Positions 54,866 through 64,000 of a stretch of 64,000 nt of DNA are shown here, piece by piece. Both the position numbers and the translations under genes were made by a program. Within the stretch, counting starts at the first letter, position 1, and the number at the start of each line of letters is the position of its first letter. The stretch is from Vulcanisaeta souniana JCM 11219 (GTDB lineage: Archaea; Thermoproteota; Thermoprotei; Thermoproteales; Thermocladiaceae). The stretch is taken from the NCBI RefSeq assembly GCF_026000775.1, contig NZ_AP026830.1, positions 1-64,000 on the forward strand. Reading direction: 5' to 3'. Under the pieces are notes generated by a model that worked only from the letters and a program-made list of their open reading frames with translations, was not told where the DNA came from and made no database searches.

Positions 54866-55017
54866 ACTAATCTTTATATTCAATCCCTAAATAAAAGACT
54901 TTCGATAAAAGTAACAAAGAGAGGTTATGAGAAGGGTGAATTGAATATGCACTAACCATTTATTAATGCCGAAATGCCTAGTATATGACCAAGTGTGCAA
55001 TGCCTTATGCCATGTGC

Positions 55018-55623
55018 CTAGCCATAGGGCCTTGCAACACTGACATACGTATTACCCACCCTACTAGTCCTGATTACATGGAGCCTTGATAGTGCTGTGT
55101 TTATTAATCCGTGTATGTAGCCCTCTGTGAATGATCCGTTTAGTTCCTCGTCGAATGGCTCCTCAAACTCGACCCTAACCTCGTTGTTCCTAATCTCGAG
55201 ACCCCTGAAGGCAAGCCTGTTATAGGCTGTGGCCGTGTATAGGAGCGTCCTCATAGTAGTCATTGGGTCCCCTAGGGGCACCTCATTGACTGATGCTTTT
55301 GCGTATTCATAACCAAGCCTATACAGAGTCCTCCCTAACTCCTGAACACCCACTTGTTGTAGGACTGACTTGAGGGCGTTTATGAATTGCCTCCTTGAGA
55401 ATGCTATGGGGATTACGGACTCATTAATGAGATTAATCAACTCAACACCCTCAGTGACAAGCCCATTAATGACTGGCATTGGGTCTCCACTGACGCCAAG
55501 CATTATGGCCCTAGTATTACCAACACCACTGGTTGCATCAAGACCAAGGCTGCCAACCACCAAGGTCAGGTCACGAAGCAGCCCAGGCCTATCCCTAACA
55601 ACCCTAAACAACAACCAAGGCAT
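55018..55623 (-). CDS. ACT-like sensor protein, relative of the protein at 43265-43954
   Basis: 201 aa. The N-terminal ACT-like pattern is WLLFRVVRDRPGLLRDLTLVVGSLGL (about 3-28), but the second ACT strand pair is followed early by helices. The C-terminal half has SFTEGYIHGLINTALSRLH then strands, the V4R-like ending also seen at 43265-43954. A TATA-like GTTATAAATAAT lies 28-33 nt before the ATG. Likely binds a small metabolite; function unknown. Confidence 0.7.
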   Translation of the reverse strand: MPWLLFRVVRDRPGLLRDLTLVVGSLGLDATSGVGNTRAIMLGVSGDPMPVINGLVTEGVELINLINESVIPIAFSRRQFINALKSVLQQVGVQELGRTLYRLGYEYAKASVNEVPLGDPMTTMRTLLYTATAYNRLAFRGLEIRNNEVRVEFEEPFDEELNGSFTEGYIHGLINTALSRLHVIRTSRVGNTYVSVARPYG

Positions 55624-55880
55624 TGAGATTTACCTGATGAGAAAAATTATTTATAACTTATCCCGTTAATATTAAAAATTACTTAATGAATTCCGAAAAA
55701 GAATGATTAATAACCATTAACTGAGTACATTAAAGTCAAAGAAAGGTCCTTAATTTAAGTCGTGATTGCCATACTTCCTAATCCCGTAATTAACGATTAA
55801 CCCCAAGTGGTTTTGTTTGGTGTTTCCATTAATCGATGTATCTTCGTAAAATCCAATTCCGCCGTATTGCTACTATTTTC

Positions 55881-57089
55881 TCAGTGGATCTTGGTTTTAA
55901 TTAATCCAGTGGTTTGCCTTTTCCTATCGATTTCTCTGAATAGGTATGCTGAGATCCAAAGCATTGCGCCGGCCACCATGTAGCTCCTGCCTATGCTAAT
56001 GGAGTTAGCTAGATATCCTGATACCAGGGAGCCTGATAGGTATGCTGATCCCGTTATGAGATTATAGACGCCAAGTCCTCTACCTTCCTCGCCATTCCTT
56101 AATCTCTCGAATACCATCACACTGGATGCTGTGTAAAACGTGGAGTATGCTACGCCTGCCGCCAATGGGTATAGTGTTAAGCCTGTGATAATCATGGACT
56201 CCGGCGTTGATGCCGTTAAACCGATTAGGAAGTATGATAATCCCCTCAGTACCAGTGAATTTGACGAGGCCTTCGCATTACCACCAAGTATGCGTATCAT
56301 GCGTGGAGTAACCATGAAACCAATTATCTGAATACCCATGCCGACGGAGATTATGGCCATTACCCAGGACTTAGACAAGCCACCAACCCTCAAGCCATAC
56401 GGATAGAGCGTATTGAAGATTCCTGATGAGAAGTAGAAAATAGTGAGCGCAACATATAGAACAATTAGCTCACCTAGGCTAACCTCGCGAGTCTGACCCT
56501 TAATTACCTGCCCACTCATCGTGGTCTTTGCCCCGCCAGTGACCTGCGGTACCTTCATCAATGACCAAATGAAGGAAGTTATGGGTAGTAAACCCATGAT
56601 TAGCAAAATGTCCTTAATATCCATGAAACTCGACAATACAGCGGCCGACACATCCCCAATTAGGTAACCCAGTGAACTAATGAAGTTAAGCACCGAGTAG
56701 GACTCATTCAACTTAAGTTTGCCTGAGGACTTAACTAGGATGAAGCTCATGGAAACACCCACGGCCGATGAAAACAATGAAGATGAAGCGTAATAAAGGG
56801 CTATCTGTGGAATACTTGGCGCGTGGGCGAGTACCAGGATGAATAATGCTGTGCCGAGAAAGCCCAGAGTCAGTATCCTCCTGCTACTATACCGATCAAG
56901 GAGAAAGCCCCACAATAATGGAGCAATAATACCAGCTGCAGAGCCGGCCGACATAGCGTAACCAACATCGATAGGGCCACCCCTCAATGAAGCTATTTCA
57001 AGTGTAATCAACGTACTTAGTGGTCCAACGGCAACACTATAGGGCATTAAAGCAGCTATCCACCTAACCTCCCGATCACTAGGATCCAT
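55881..57089 (-). CDS. Major facilitator superfamily transporter
   Basis: 402 aa from ATG 57089 (MDPSDREVRW), chosen because a TATA-like GTTTAAATAGG lies about 28 nt upstream; the open frame reaches TTG 57110. About 12 spans; LLWGFLLDRYSSRRILTLG near 58-76 is the MFS loop 2-3 motif. Substrate unknown. It lies downstream of the amidohydrolase gene on the same strand (137-bp gap), which suggests uptake of that enzyme's substrate. Confidence 0.88.
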   Translation of the reverse strand: MDPSDREVRWIAALMPYSVAVGPLSTLITLEIASLRGGPIDVGYAMSAGSAAGIIAPLLWGFLLDRYSSRRILTLGFLGTALFILVLAHAPSIPQIALYYASSSLFSSAVGVSMSFILVKSSGKLKLNESYSVLNFISSLGYLIGDVSAAVLSSFMDIKDILLIMGLLPITSFIWSLMKVPQVTGGAKTTMSGQVIKGQTREVSLGELIVLYVALTIFYFSSGIFNTLYPYGLRVGGLSKSWVMAIISVGMGIQIIGFMVTPRMIRILGGNAKASSNSLVLRGLSYFLIGLTASTPESMIITGLTLYPLAAGVAYSTFYTASSVMVFERLRNGEEGRGLGVYNLITGSAYLSGSLVSGYLANSISIGRSYMVAGAMLWISAYLFREIDRKRQTTGLIKTKIH

Positions 57090-57226
57090 ACAAGCCAAGC
57101 CCGAAAACAAGCCTATTTAAACATGTCTCATACTAATCACAAATTAAGCAGGAACACGGCCAGATCCATCAAGTTTCAAACAAGATCAAACAAATCATTT
57201 TACTTTTACTTCATGCTTAAAGCCCT

Positions 57227-58468
57227 CTAACCTACTAATTTGCCCTTCTCAACTGCTATTTTTCCGTCTTTTATCACTGTGATCGCTCTTGATACATCCT
57301 TAATGTTCTCAACGGGGTTTCCATTGATTACTATTATGTCAGCGAGGACCCCCTCCCTAATTAAACCCGTGTTTATCTTAAGCATGCGTGCTGCATTTGA
57401 TGTTGCTGCCCTCAGCGTATCGATGCTGCTTAACCCACCTATCTCAGTCATGAGTTGAAGCTCAACCCAGTTCTTGCCCATGTCGATGTCCAGGTTTGTC
57501 TTAAAGCCCAGGTCCGTGCCCATTATTATTGTTACCCCGTACTCCCTCGCCTTCCTAACCACATTGGCAACGCTCTCCCTAACCTCGGCAATTTTCTCTA
57601 GACCCCACGGGTCAATACCAATCTGCTTTCCATACCTATATATCAATTCCTGAATTGCCATGGTCGGCGTTATTGAAACACCCCTCTCGGCCATTAGCCT
57701 TAGCGTCTCATCCCTTAGTAATGTACCGTGCTCAATAGTCCTAACACCAGCCTCAACCGCGATCCTAGCCCCCAGGTCCCCATGCGCATGGGCAGCAACA
57801 TACGTGCCCACCTTCTCAGCCTCCTGAACAATGGCCCTAATCTCATCAAACGTGAACTGCGACCACTCAGGTTTATCGCGCTGCGATAACACACCGCCAG
57901 TAGCCATTATCTTGATGAAGTCAGCACCGCTCCTGAGAACCTTCCTCGCAGCCTTCCTACACTCATCAACACCATCACAAATCTCCGCAAAGCCCAATTC
58001 AATACTCCACTCAAGCGGTATTGAGTGACTTAACTCACCATGGCCGAAGGTCTGGGTCAATGGGGCACCTGCGGCTATTATCCTAGGTCCTGGGACAATG
58101 CCCTCATTAATGGCATTCCTAAGTGCTATTGAGTTGGGTTCGCCGCAGTCCCTGACTGCAGTGAAGCCCGCAATTAGTAACTCCCTAGCCCAATTTGCAG
58201 CCCTAAGTAGCCTAACCCGTGCATCATCAAGTATGTAACCCATGAACAAACTACCGCCCTTAATGCCGGTTAGGTGTAGATGCGTATCTATTAAGCCAGG
58301 CATTACGAACATGTCCCTCGCATCAACCTCATTGGCGGCACTCAACTCCTCAGTAGTTACCTTAACGATGACATTACCCTTAACGTATATGTTCTGTCTA
58401 CCGATGCTCTTCTCACCATCAAAAACAAGACCACCCCTTATTACCAAATCATAGGTACTACCGGCCAT
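57227..58468 (-). CDS. Amidohydrolase (prolidase / imidazolonepropionase-like branch)
   Basis: Metal-dependent TIM-barrel hydrolase (413 aa). Sequence motifs: VMPGLIDTHLH near 54-64 (HxH metal ligands), DFIKIMATGG near 183-192 with the carboxylated-lysine position, AAHAHG near 222-227, TIEHGT near 241-246, and TDLGF near 319-323 with the catalytic aspartate. This branch includes Xaa-Pro and Xaa-Arg dipeptidases. ATG 58468 follows a TATA-like TTTTAAAAAG. The neighbouring transporters suggest a peptide-derived substrate. Confidence 0.9.
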   Translation of the reverse strand: MAGSTYDLVIRGGLVFDGEKSIGRQNIYVKGNVIVKVTTEELSAANEVDARDMFVMPGLIDTHLHLTGIKGGSLFMGYILDDARVRLLRAANWARELLIAGFTAVRDCGEPNSIALRNAINEGIVPGPRIIAAGAPLTQTFGHGELSHSIPLEWSIELGFAEICDGVDECRKAARKVLRSGADFIKIMATGGVLSQRDKPEWSQFTFDEIRAIVQEAEKVGTYVAAHAHGDLGARIAVEAGVRTIEHGTLLRDETLRLMAERGVSITPTMAIQELIYRYGKQIGIDPWGLEKIAEVRESVANVVRKAREYGVTIIMGTDLGFKTNLDIDMGKNWVELQLMTEIGGLSSIDTLRAATSNAARMLKINTGLIREGVLADIIVINGNPVENIKDVSRAITVIKDGKIAVEKGKLVG

Positions 58469-58549
58469 ATGAGAATGGGGATATTAATACTTTTTAAAAT
58501 TTTCTATATACATTTGAAGTAAAGTATTATAATAAGGCATTATTGAGAA

Positions 58550-59845
58550 TCAATAATTAATGTCGATATCCTTAGTTTCCCTGGCAAGTATGAACGCTAT
58601 CAATGTTATTATCATTCCAAACCAACCCCAATAAATCGGCGCTAATTCATAGCGTGTTGCGTATATTAGGTATGTGGCTATGAAGGGCGTTGTTCCACCA
58701 AAGGCGGCCACGCCAACGTGGTATATGAAGGACAACGCTGTATACCTAACCTTGGTTGGGAACATCTCAAGAAGCATTGTTGCATAGGCGCCATTGAACC
58801 ACGACGCCATGAAGTTGTATATGGCCTGTGCTAATATTATCAATGGTAATTGCCCAGTTGATAGTAATAGGAAGTATGGATAGATGAATACTATCGTACC
58901 CACCGCATAGGCAATCATAAATGGCTTCCTACCATACTTATCAGCTAGTAAGCCGAATATTGGTGAGAATATTATTAATACGGTATATCCAATAACGAGT
59001 GCTAATGATGCCTCAACCGCAGGTACATGTATAACACTCTCCAGATAAGCAATTGCGAAGACGCCGCTTGCATATGTCATGGCGGTACCGCCAATTATAA
59101 ATCCGAGACCGAGTAGAATCCTCTTCCAATAGCCAGCCCTAAAGGCATCTATTAATGGTAATTTAGACACATTTCCCCTAGACTTTGCCCTGGCAAACAC
59201 AGGCGACTCAGTAATCCTCAGCCTAATGTAAACTCCTATTATGGCTATTACAACACCTAGTCCAAACATTATCCTCCAACCAATACTTACGAACCAGGAT
59301 TCACCATATAGATAGGTAAGTAAGCCTAAAAGTCCTACGGCAAGTAATGGTCCGGATCCCTGAGCAGTTTGGGCAACACCAACCCACATAGCGCGTCTCT
59401 GGGCTGGGGCAAACTCACCTGTCAATGTTATCCCGCCGCCAAACTCACCGCCAAGGGATAATCCCTGAAGGAACCTAAAGGCAGCCAGCAATATTGGTGC
59501 CCAAATGCCTATCTGGAAATACGTCGGCATTAAGGCCAACGCCAAGCTTGCTGCCCCCATAAGCGATATTGTGAAGATAAGTGTGTATTTCCTGCCAATC
59601 TTATCACCGAGGTGGCCAAAAATAATTGCGCCAAGAGGTCTACCGGCAAAGCCTACAGCAAATGTTATGAAGGCATATATCAATGCCAGTAAGCCGCTCA
59701 TCATTGGAAAGAAAAGCTTTGCAATAACTGGCGCTGCGTAACCAAAGATCAAGAAGTCATAGAATTCGAAGGCTATACCTAACGAGGAAGCCGCAGCAAC
59801 CCTTAACATTTCACCAGTTGGTACCTGGATTTCTTGTCCTCCCAT
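58550..59845 (-). CDS. Metabolite:H+ symporter (MHS-type MFS transporter)
   Basis: 431 aa from ATG 59845 (MGGQEIQVPTGEMLRVAAAS). The N-terminus AAASSLGIAFEFYDFLIFGYAAP and FGHLGDKIGRKYTL near 80-95 match the MHS (ProP/KgtP/shikimate) group, as does GLSLGGEFGG near 131-140. Such carriers bring in organic acids or betaines. A TATA-like GTAATATTTAAATAC is about 30 nt upstream, so the extension to 60028 is not needed. Convergent features are absent; it is read in the same direction as the amidohydrolase. Confidence 0.9.
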   Translation of the reverse strand: MGGQEIQVPTGEMLRVAAASSLGIAFEFYDFLIFGYAAPVIAKLFFPMMSGLLALIYAFITFAVGFAGRPLGAIIFGHLGDKIGRKYTLIFTISLMGAASLALALMPTYFQIGIWAPILLAAFRFLQGLSLGGEFGGGITLTGEFAPAQRRAMWVGVAQTAQGSGPLLAVGLLGLLTYLYGESWFVSIGWRIMFGLGVVIAIIGVYIRLRITESPVFARAKSRGNVSKLPLIDAFRAGYWKRILLGLGFIIGGTAMTYASGVFAIAYLESVIHVPAVEASLALVIGYTVLIIFSPIFGLLADKYGRKPFMIAYAVGTIVFIYPYFLLLSTGQLPLIILAQAIYNFMASWFNGAYATMLLEMFPTKVRYTALSFIYHVGVAAFGGTTPFIATYLIYATRYELAPIYWGWFGMIITLIAFILARETKDIDINY

Positions 59846-60760
59846 CAAAATATATATTAAAAATAGAGAGTATTTAAATATTACCATGTAAAGCCTATAA
59901 ACGATATAACTGATCAAAATCCTAATAACTCTAAGATAATTAATTAAATAATATATGACATCATTGTTATAAGTTATACTATTTACGGCGAAACTAATAC
60001 CAAATCTTAAAGAAATTAATATAGCCATTGTGAAGGAAAATAAGTTATATTGAATTTGAGTAATGCATTAATATCGATTATTAACATTGACAAACCTGCA
60101 GGACTAACAATATGAGGGATCTTTAGGTATTATGAAATGATTGTATTTTTACCTCAGGGAGCCACCTAGGATTGCCCATGATGGTAATTGAATTAATTAT
60201 GAGCTCGACATGATGGTGGTCCTGACCTACGCAGGTTACAAAGTCAGTGGATGGTAAACTACAACAGGGATGCAGTCACCAGATTGCACGTTGCTACTAG
60301 GGCACCATGGCCCTTATGGGTGGAAAGTCATCAAAATAATCACCGAGAAAGAGGACACCGTTAGAAATTAGATTGCACTAGACGATAATAAACCAGGGGC
60401 TGTTTCAAGTACGGTAATGTGTACATTATGAAATGCCCCCAATATTCCCAAGAAAACAATCAATGCCAATTACTCAACCTTTAGATTATGCATACTATCT
60501 TATGGCTACATTATGCTGCATAATATATTCTCCAAAGCAATTATCCCTAGTCGCATTCAATAAAAGGTTACCGGATTACCAAGAGCCGAGTACGTAAATG
60601 ACTTAGATTCGCCAGAATCCATAACATTAATAAAGTGGTTGGTTAGGCATGTCCATGATGTTACTACGTAATATATGATTCCTGTGTGTTTAAAATTTAT
60701 TTAACTATTACAAGGAAGATTAGCAAAAAAAAATATTTTTAATTTAACCAATCTTAGAAT
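59846..60760. other. Gene-free intergenic stretch
   Basis: About 915 bp. The first 40 bases hold the promoter of the MHS transporter. The rest contains only short frames in all six readings; I see no tRNA, no rRNA-like sequence and no long repeat. A stretch near 60380-60440 reads as decayed coding DNA but cannot be assigned. Probably eroded genes. Confidence 0.5.
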
Positions 60761-62389
60761 TTACGTTAGTTTATGTTCGTTTCTCCATAGTACCTTTCCG
60801 TTTCTCGTACCTATTTCGTACCCATTTCTAATTGTTATTTTTCCATTAACTATTACGTACTCGATACCATCGGGGTATAGCGTTGGTTCCAAGTACGTTG
60901 CCCGATCAGCTATTCTCTCCGGGTCAAAAATAACTATGTCGGCATAGTAGCCCTCCTTAATCATGCCCCTATCCTTAAGACCCAACCTCCTCGCTGGTAT
61001 GCCCGTCATTTTTGCAATGGCCTCCCCCAATGAAATTACTCCCTTCTCAAGGGCATACCTTCTGATCACTCTGGGGAAGGTTCCGTAGGCCCTTGGATGC
61101 TGCTTACCACCCAACGGCCCATAACCAGGTCTAATACCATTTTGGTCAGACCCAATGTATATGAAGTCCTGCTTAATGAAGTTCACTATATCATCCTCAC
61201 TCATGGCCCTAATTATCATACTAACATTACCACGATTCCTAATCAAAACCTCCCTAAAGACATCAAAGGGTCTCTTACCCTCCCTACCCGCTATCTCCCG
61301 GATACTCTTACCCTCAATATCACGCTCACCAAGCTCCGTGGCGGCTATTATTATGTTCTCCCAACCAAGTTCATACACGAAGTTCTGACCCTTCATCTTA
61401 CCCTCCTCCATTTCAACCCTAATCTTCTCCGCAACCTCATCATTCATCAACCTCCCAAGCGCCCCATCAGTACCACCCTCCTTAGCCCAGTCCGGTAATG
61501 CCTGCAGTAATGCCGTTTGGCCAGCATCATATGGATAAACATCCGCATGCACATCCAAGCCCTCCATCCTTGCCTCATTGATAATCCCAATAATCCTGGT
61601 ACTAAGACCCCATTGAGCCTTACCCATGGCCTTAATATGCGATATTTGCACAGATACTCCCGCCTCCCTACCAATCCTTATTGCCTCCTCAATCGCGGAT
61701 AAAACTCCTCGAGCCTCATCCCTAATATGGCTCGCGTAAATACCACCATACCTCCTAACCACCTTGGCTAGCTCAATAACCTCCCCAGTCTTCGCATAAC
61801 TACCCGGTGCGTAAAATAAACCCGTGCTCAGGCCCCACATGCCATTCTGCATCTCCTCCTCAAGTAACTTCTTCATCTCATTCAGCTCAGAATCAGTTGG
61901 ATCCCTAGCTTCGAATCCCATCACGGCTATCCTCAGCGTATGATGCCCAACTAACGGAACTAAATTAACGGCTGGCTTAACGGTCTCAACAATCCTATAA
62001 TAATCCCTGAGAGACCTCCAATTCCAATCAAGGAGATAACTCAAGCCGGGGAAGTACTGATCAACGAACTTCTTCAGTAGCTCCAATCCATCCTTACCTA
62101 CAGGAGCCATGGATACGCCGCAATTACCAACAACCTCCGTAGTGACTCCCTGCCTAATCTTACTACTTGATTCTGGGTAAATCAGAATAGTATTGTCAGA
62201 GTGGGAGTGCATGTCTATGAAGCCTGGAACCACAACCTTCTTACTAGCATCAATAATAATGTCCGCCCTCGCATCCCCTAAATCACCAACATACACTATC
62301 CTCTCACCCTCAACAGCTATGTCAACCCCCTTAGGCTCAACACTAATCCCATCATAAACAAGACCATTCTTAATCACAACATCATACAT
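60761..62389 (-). CDS. N-acyl-D-amino-acid deacylase (D-aminoacylase)-like amidohydrolase
   Basis: Zinc hydrolase of 542 aa acting on N-acyl or N-carbamoyl amino acids or related amides. Motifs: VVIKNGLVYDG, VPGFIDMHSHSD near 55-66, TTEVVGNCGVS near 84-94 (cysteine metal ligand typical of D-aminoacylases), YASHIRDEARG near 219-229, QISHIKAMG near 249-257 and IGSDQNGIRPG near 406-416. Complete length. It lies upstream of the MHS transporter and the other amidohydrolase on the same strand. Confidence 0.9.
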   Translation of the reverse strand: MYDVVIKNGLVYDGISVEPKGVDIAVEGERIVYVGDLGDARADIIIDASKKVVVPGFIDMHSHSDNTILIYPESSSKIRQGVTTEVVGNCGVSMAPVGKDGLELLKKFVDQYFPGLSYLLDWNWRSLRDYYRIVETVKPAVNLVPLVGHHTLRIAVMGFEARDPTDSELNEMKKLLEEEMQNGMWGLSTGLFYAPGSYAKTGEVIELAKVVRRYGGIYASHIRDEARGVLSAIEEAIRIGREAGVSVQISHIKAMGKAQWGLSTRIIGIINEARMEGLDVHADVYPYDAGQTALLQALPDWAKEGGTDGALGRLMNDEVAEKIRVEMEEGKMKGQNFVYELGWENIIIAATELGERDIEGKSIREIAGREGKRPFDVFREVLIRNRGNVSMIIRAMSEDDIVNFIKQDFIYIGSDQNGIRPGYGPLGGKQHPRAYGTFPRVIRRYALEKGVISLGEAIAKMTGIPARRLGLKDRGMIKEGYYADIVIFDPERIADRATYLEPTLYPDGIEYVIVNGKITIRNGYEIGTRNGKVLWRNEHKLT

Positions 62390-62717
62390 ACTGAATCACA
62401 TCCCCTTAAGGCAAGCCCCTACTTTATAAAGCACCGCTTAATGATGACTGGTTCGCAAAACCCAGCCAAACCCACGTAACAACAAAAACAGGGAGAACAG
62501 GTTGACCCACGTAAATATCGAATTAAGCATATCAACAACGGCACAACATGGAAACACTCCTTAATAGAAAGGGATTCATGCGTAGATTATTCACGGCAAA
62601 ATACAGGGAGAACCATTAATAGACGAAAACATCAAACAAACTAAAAGGACATACAATACCAAAATTATAGTTAGGTGTTACGCATTGGCTGTCTTAATTA
62701 TTGCCCGCTTTATGTCT
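62390..62717. other. Spacer between nadC and the deacylase gene
   Basis: 328 bp. The minus strand holds a TATA-like CTTTATAAAGT (about 62422-62432) for the deacylase. The segment 62678-62735 can be read on the minus strand in a frame shifted from nadC as [19 protein letters not shown] and a stop, a coding-looking tail. The middle, about 62450-62670, shows no gene. Confidence 0.45.
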
Positions 62718-63548
62718 TCATATTCTTTCGGCGTCCATTGTTAGGTCGAGAGATCTGGCGCTGTGTGTTATGTAACCACTGGATATTACATCAATGCCTG
62801 TCCTCGCGTATTCAATTACGTTGTCGGGCGTTATTCCGCCACTGGCCTCGAGTATTACCCTTCCCTTCAATTCCCTGACTACTGGCACTATATCGCTGGG
62901 CCTCATGTTGTCAAGTAGTATTGCATCTGCACCCGCCCTATAGGCCCTAATGGCGTCCTCATACGTAGACACCTCCACCTCAACCTTCTTGGTGAAACTC
63001 GTCCTCCCCTTGATCAACTTAATAAGACCTTCGAGATCCCCATAAACCGCTATGTGATTATCCTTAATTAGTACTGCATCAGCTAGGTTGAACCTATGTG
63101 GATCACCACCGCCAATCTCTATGGCGTACTTCTCGAATGCCCTAAACCCTGGTGTTGTCTTTCTCGTACCTGCAATCCTAACCGTTGGGTTGACGGACCT
63201 AGCCAACCTGACCATTGTGTTTGTGGCTGTGGCTATCCCAGAAAGCCTTGATAGGAGGTTTAGGGTCAATCGTTCAACTGCCAATAACCTACCCCCATCA
63301 CCGATTATCTCCATTATAACATCGCCTTTACGTATCACATCACTGTCATGCTTATACGTAATTACCTCGAAGCCGAGGTATTTGAGGAATGGGATCATGA
63401 ACCTAAGCCCAGCGATTATTCCCTCATCCCTCGACTTAATAATTCCCCTGGCCCTAATGCCTTCAAGGAACCTACTGGTTATGTCCTCAGGGTATGCATC
63501 CTCCTCCAGGTAATTGAGGAACCTATTTACGTACAACTCCTCAATCAT
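62718..63548 (-). CDS. nadC: Nicotinate-nucleotide pyrophosphorylase (quinolinate phosphoribosyltransferase)
   Basis: Converts quinolinate and PRPP to nicotinate mononucleotide in de novo NAD synthesis. Motifs: [18 protein letters not shown] near 94-111, [16 protein letters not shown] near 127-142, [20 protein letters not shown] near 146-165, and C-terminal EASGGIT ... [15 protein letters not shown] use ATG 63548 ([11 protein letters not shown], 276 aa), whose ATGA overlaps the nadB stop by 4 nt; the open frame extends to 63581 but that would overlap nadB by 37 nt. The last residues may be altered by a frameshift. Confidence 0.93.
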   Translation of the reverse strand: MIEELYVNRFLNYLEEDAYPEDITSRFLEGIRARGIIKSRDEGIIAGLRFMIPFLKYLGFEVITYKHDSDVIRKGDVIMEIIGDGGRLLAVERLTLNLLSRLSGIATATNTMVRLARSVNPTVRIAGTRKTTPGFRAFEKYAIEIGGGDPHRFNLADAVLIKDNHIAVYGDLEGLIKLIKGRTSFTKKVEVEVSTYEDAIRAYRAGADAILLDNMRPSDIVPVVRELKGRVILEASGGITPDNVIEYARTGIDVISSGYITHSARSLDLTMDAERI

Positions 63549-64000
63549 GAGATCACCCCGAGGTAAATCCTCCTCCGCCAATTAATGTCCTTGTCGGGGT
63601 AATCAACCCTATAGTGAGTTCCTCTGGACTCGGTCCTAAGTAGGGCAACGTATGCCGTTAGGTAGGATACCAGGACTGCATTGGATTCCCTGCTGTTGAT
63701 TGTCGTGTTTACCCGCTCGTAAAGTTCCACGGCCTTCCTCAACCCATCACCACTCCTGAGTATGCCCACGTACTCCCAATTAACCCTCCTAACCTCATCA
63801 ATGCCCATTATGGGCCCGTGATCCCTTAACTTCACAGTTACTAATGAACCGTCATCCAGTCTCGGTCCATCCCAAGGCTCACCAAGGTACCTGGGCAGGT
63901 TAAACCCCATGACCAAGGCCTCAAGCAGTGAATTACTGGCGAGCCTATTGGCCCCATGCAGACCGGTGTCAGCAACCTCACCAATGGCATATAGACCCCT
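63545..64000 (-). CDS. nadB: L-aspartate oxidase, 3' part (cut by window edge)
   Basis: First enzyme of bacterial/archaeal de novo NAD synthesis, oxidising aspartate to iminoaspartate with FAD. Only the C-terminal about 151 codons are present. The opening residues [20 protein letters not shown] and [11 protein letters not shown] are the conserved FAD-binding end of the flavoprotein domain; the rest is the helical C-terminal domain. Its stop overlaps the nadC start, so they form an operon. The start lies beyond position 64000. Confidence 0.92.
   Translation of the reverse strand, partial: RGLYAIGEVADTGLHGANRLASNSLLEALVMGFNLPRYLGEPWDGPRLDDGSLVTVKLRDHGPIMGIDEVRRVNWEYVGILRSGDGLRKAVELYERVNTTINSRESNAVLVSYLTAYVALLRTESRGTHYRVDYPDKDINWRRRIYLGVIS

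Noticed and set aside
59846-60028. N-terminal extension of the MHS transporter to 60028
   Set aside because: The added residues are AT-rich and hydrophobic without family match, and the promoter lies within this stretch.

Overview
The window is chromosomal DNA from a hyperthermophilic crenarchaeon (Thermoproteota). Archaeal information-processing genes (Orc1/Cdc6, Spt5, TFE, MBF1, FEN1, CDC48, aEF1B, archaeal-type AlaS and ValS, L10e, L18Ae) fix the domain. Proteins that look like crenarchaeal families of unknown function, codon use dominated by AGG/AAG/GAG/ATA, and many starts lying 26-35 nt downstream of a TATA-like box with no Shine-Dalgarno (leaderless mRNAs) fit the order Thermoproteales. 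Overall flavour is closest to Vulcanisaeta/Caldivirga; that genus-level statement is inference without a database search. No CRISPR array, rRNA or intact insertion sequence is visible. One tRNA, Glu(CUC), is present.

Layout. 1-9.5 kb: Orc1/Cdc6 replication initiator with an overlapping HTH gene, a CitE-like lyase, a medium-chain dehydrogenase, a dolichol-phosphate-type glycosyltransferase, a THUMP RNA methyltransferase, L10e, NAC, a membrane-anchored DsbA-like protein. 9.5-20.6 kb: alaS, an MBL hydrolase and, on the minus strand, the conserved archaeal block L18Ae-prefoldin alpha-ftsY-secE-spt5-L11-L1-L10. This block is interrupted between L1 and L10 by about 2.4 kb holding a foreign-looking amidohydrolase and decayed DNA. 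20.7-25.4 kb: MBF1, HflX, TFE, a CoA-disulfide-reductase-like flavoprotein and an unrecognised HExxH protein.

25.5-36 kb is the metabolic centre: gamma-glutamyltransferase, a BtuFCD/FecBCD-type ABC uptake system behind a perfect palindrome at its promoter, a tungsten aldehyde:ferredoxin oxidoreductase, a PduO-type cobalamin adenosyltransferase, the two methylmalonyl-CoA mutase subunits, and one polypeptide that joins the MeaB-type G-protein chaperone to methylmalonyl-CoA epimerase. Corrinoid capture, adenosylation, mutase, mutase repair and substrate epimerisation are therefore encoded nearly back to back.

36-54.5 kb: DUF2070-like membrane protein, small helical protein, BlaI-like repressor, Trm5, A-type ATP synthase subunit B, a ribbon-helix-helix regulator next to UbiX with a striking inverted repeat on the ubiX TATA box, a tRNA thiolase, an ACT-domain protein, ValS, aEF1B, CDC48, FEN1, NuoH, a run of tiny genes and tRNA-Glu. 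54.5-62.4 kb: AbrB-type regulator, a second ACT-like protein, and two transporter/amidohydrolase pairs that look like a scavenging island for peptides or N-acyl amino acids. The window ends with nadC and the 3' part of nadB (de novo NAD synthesis), transcribed on the minus strand.
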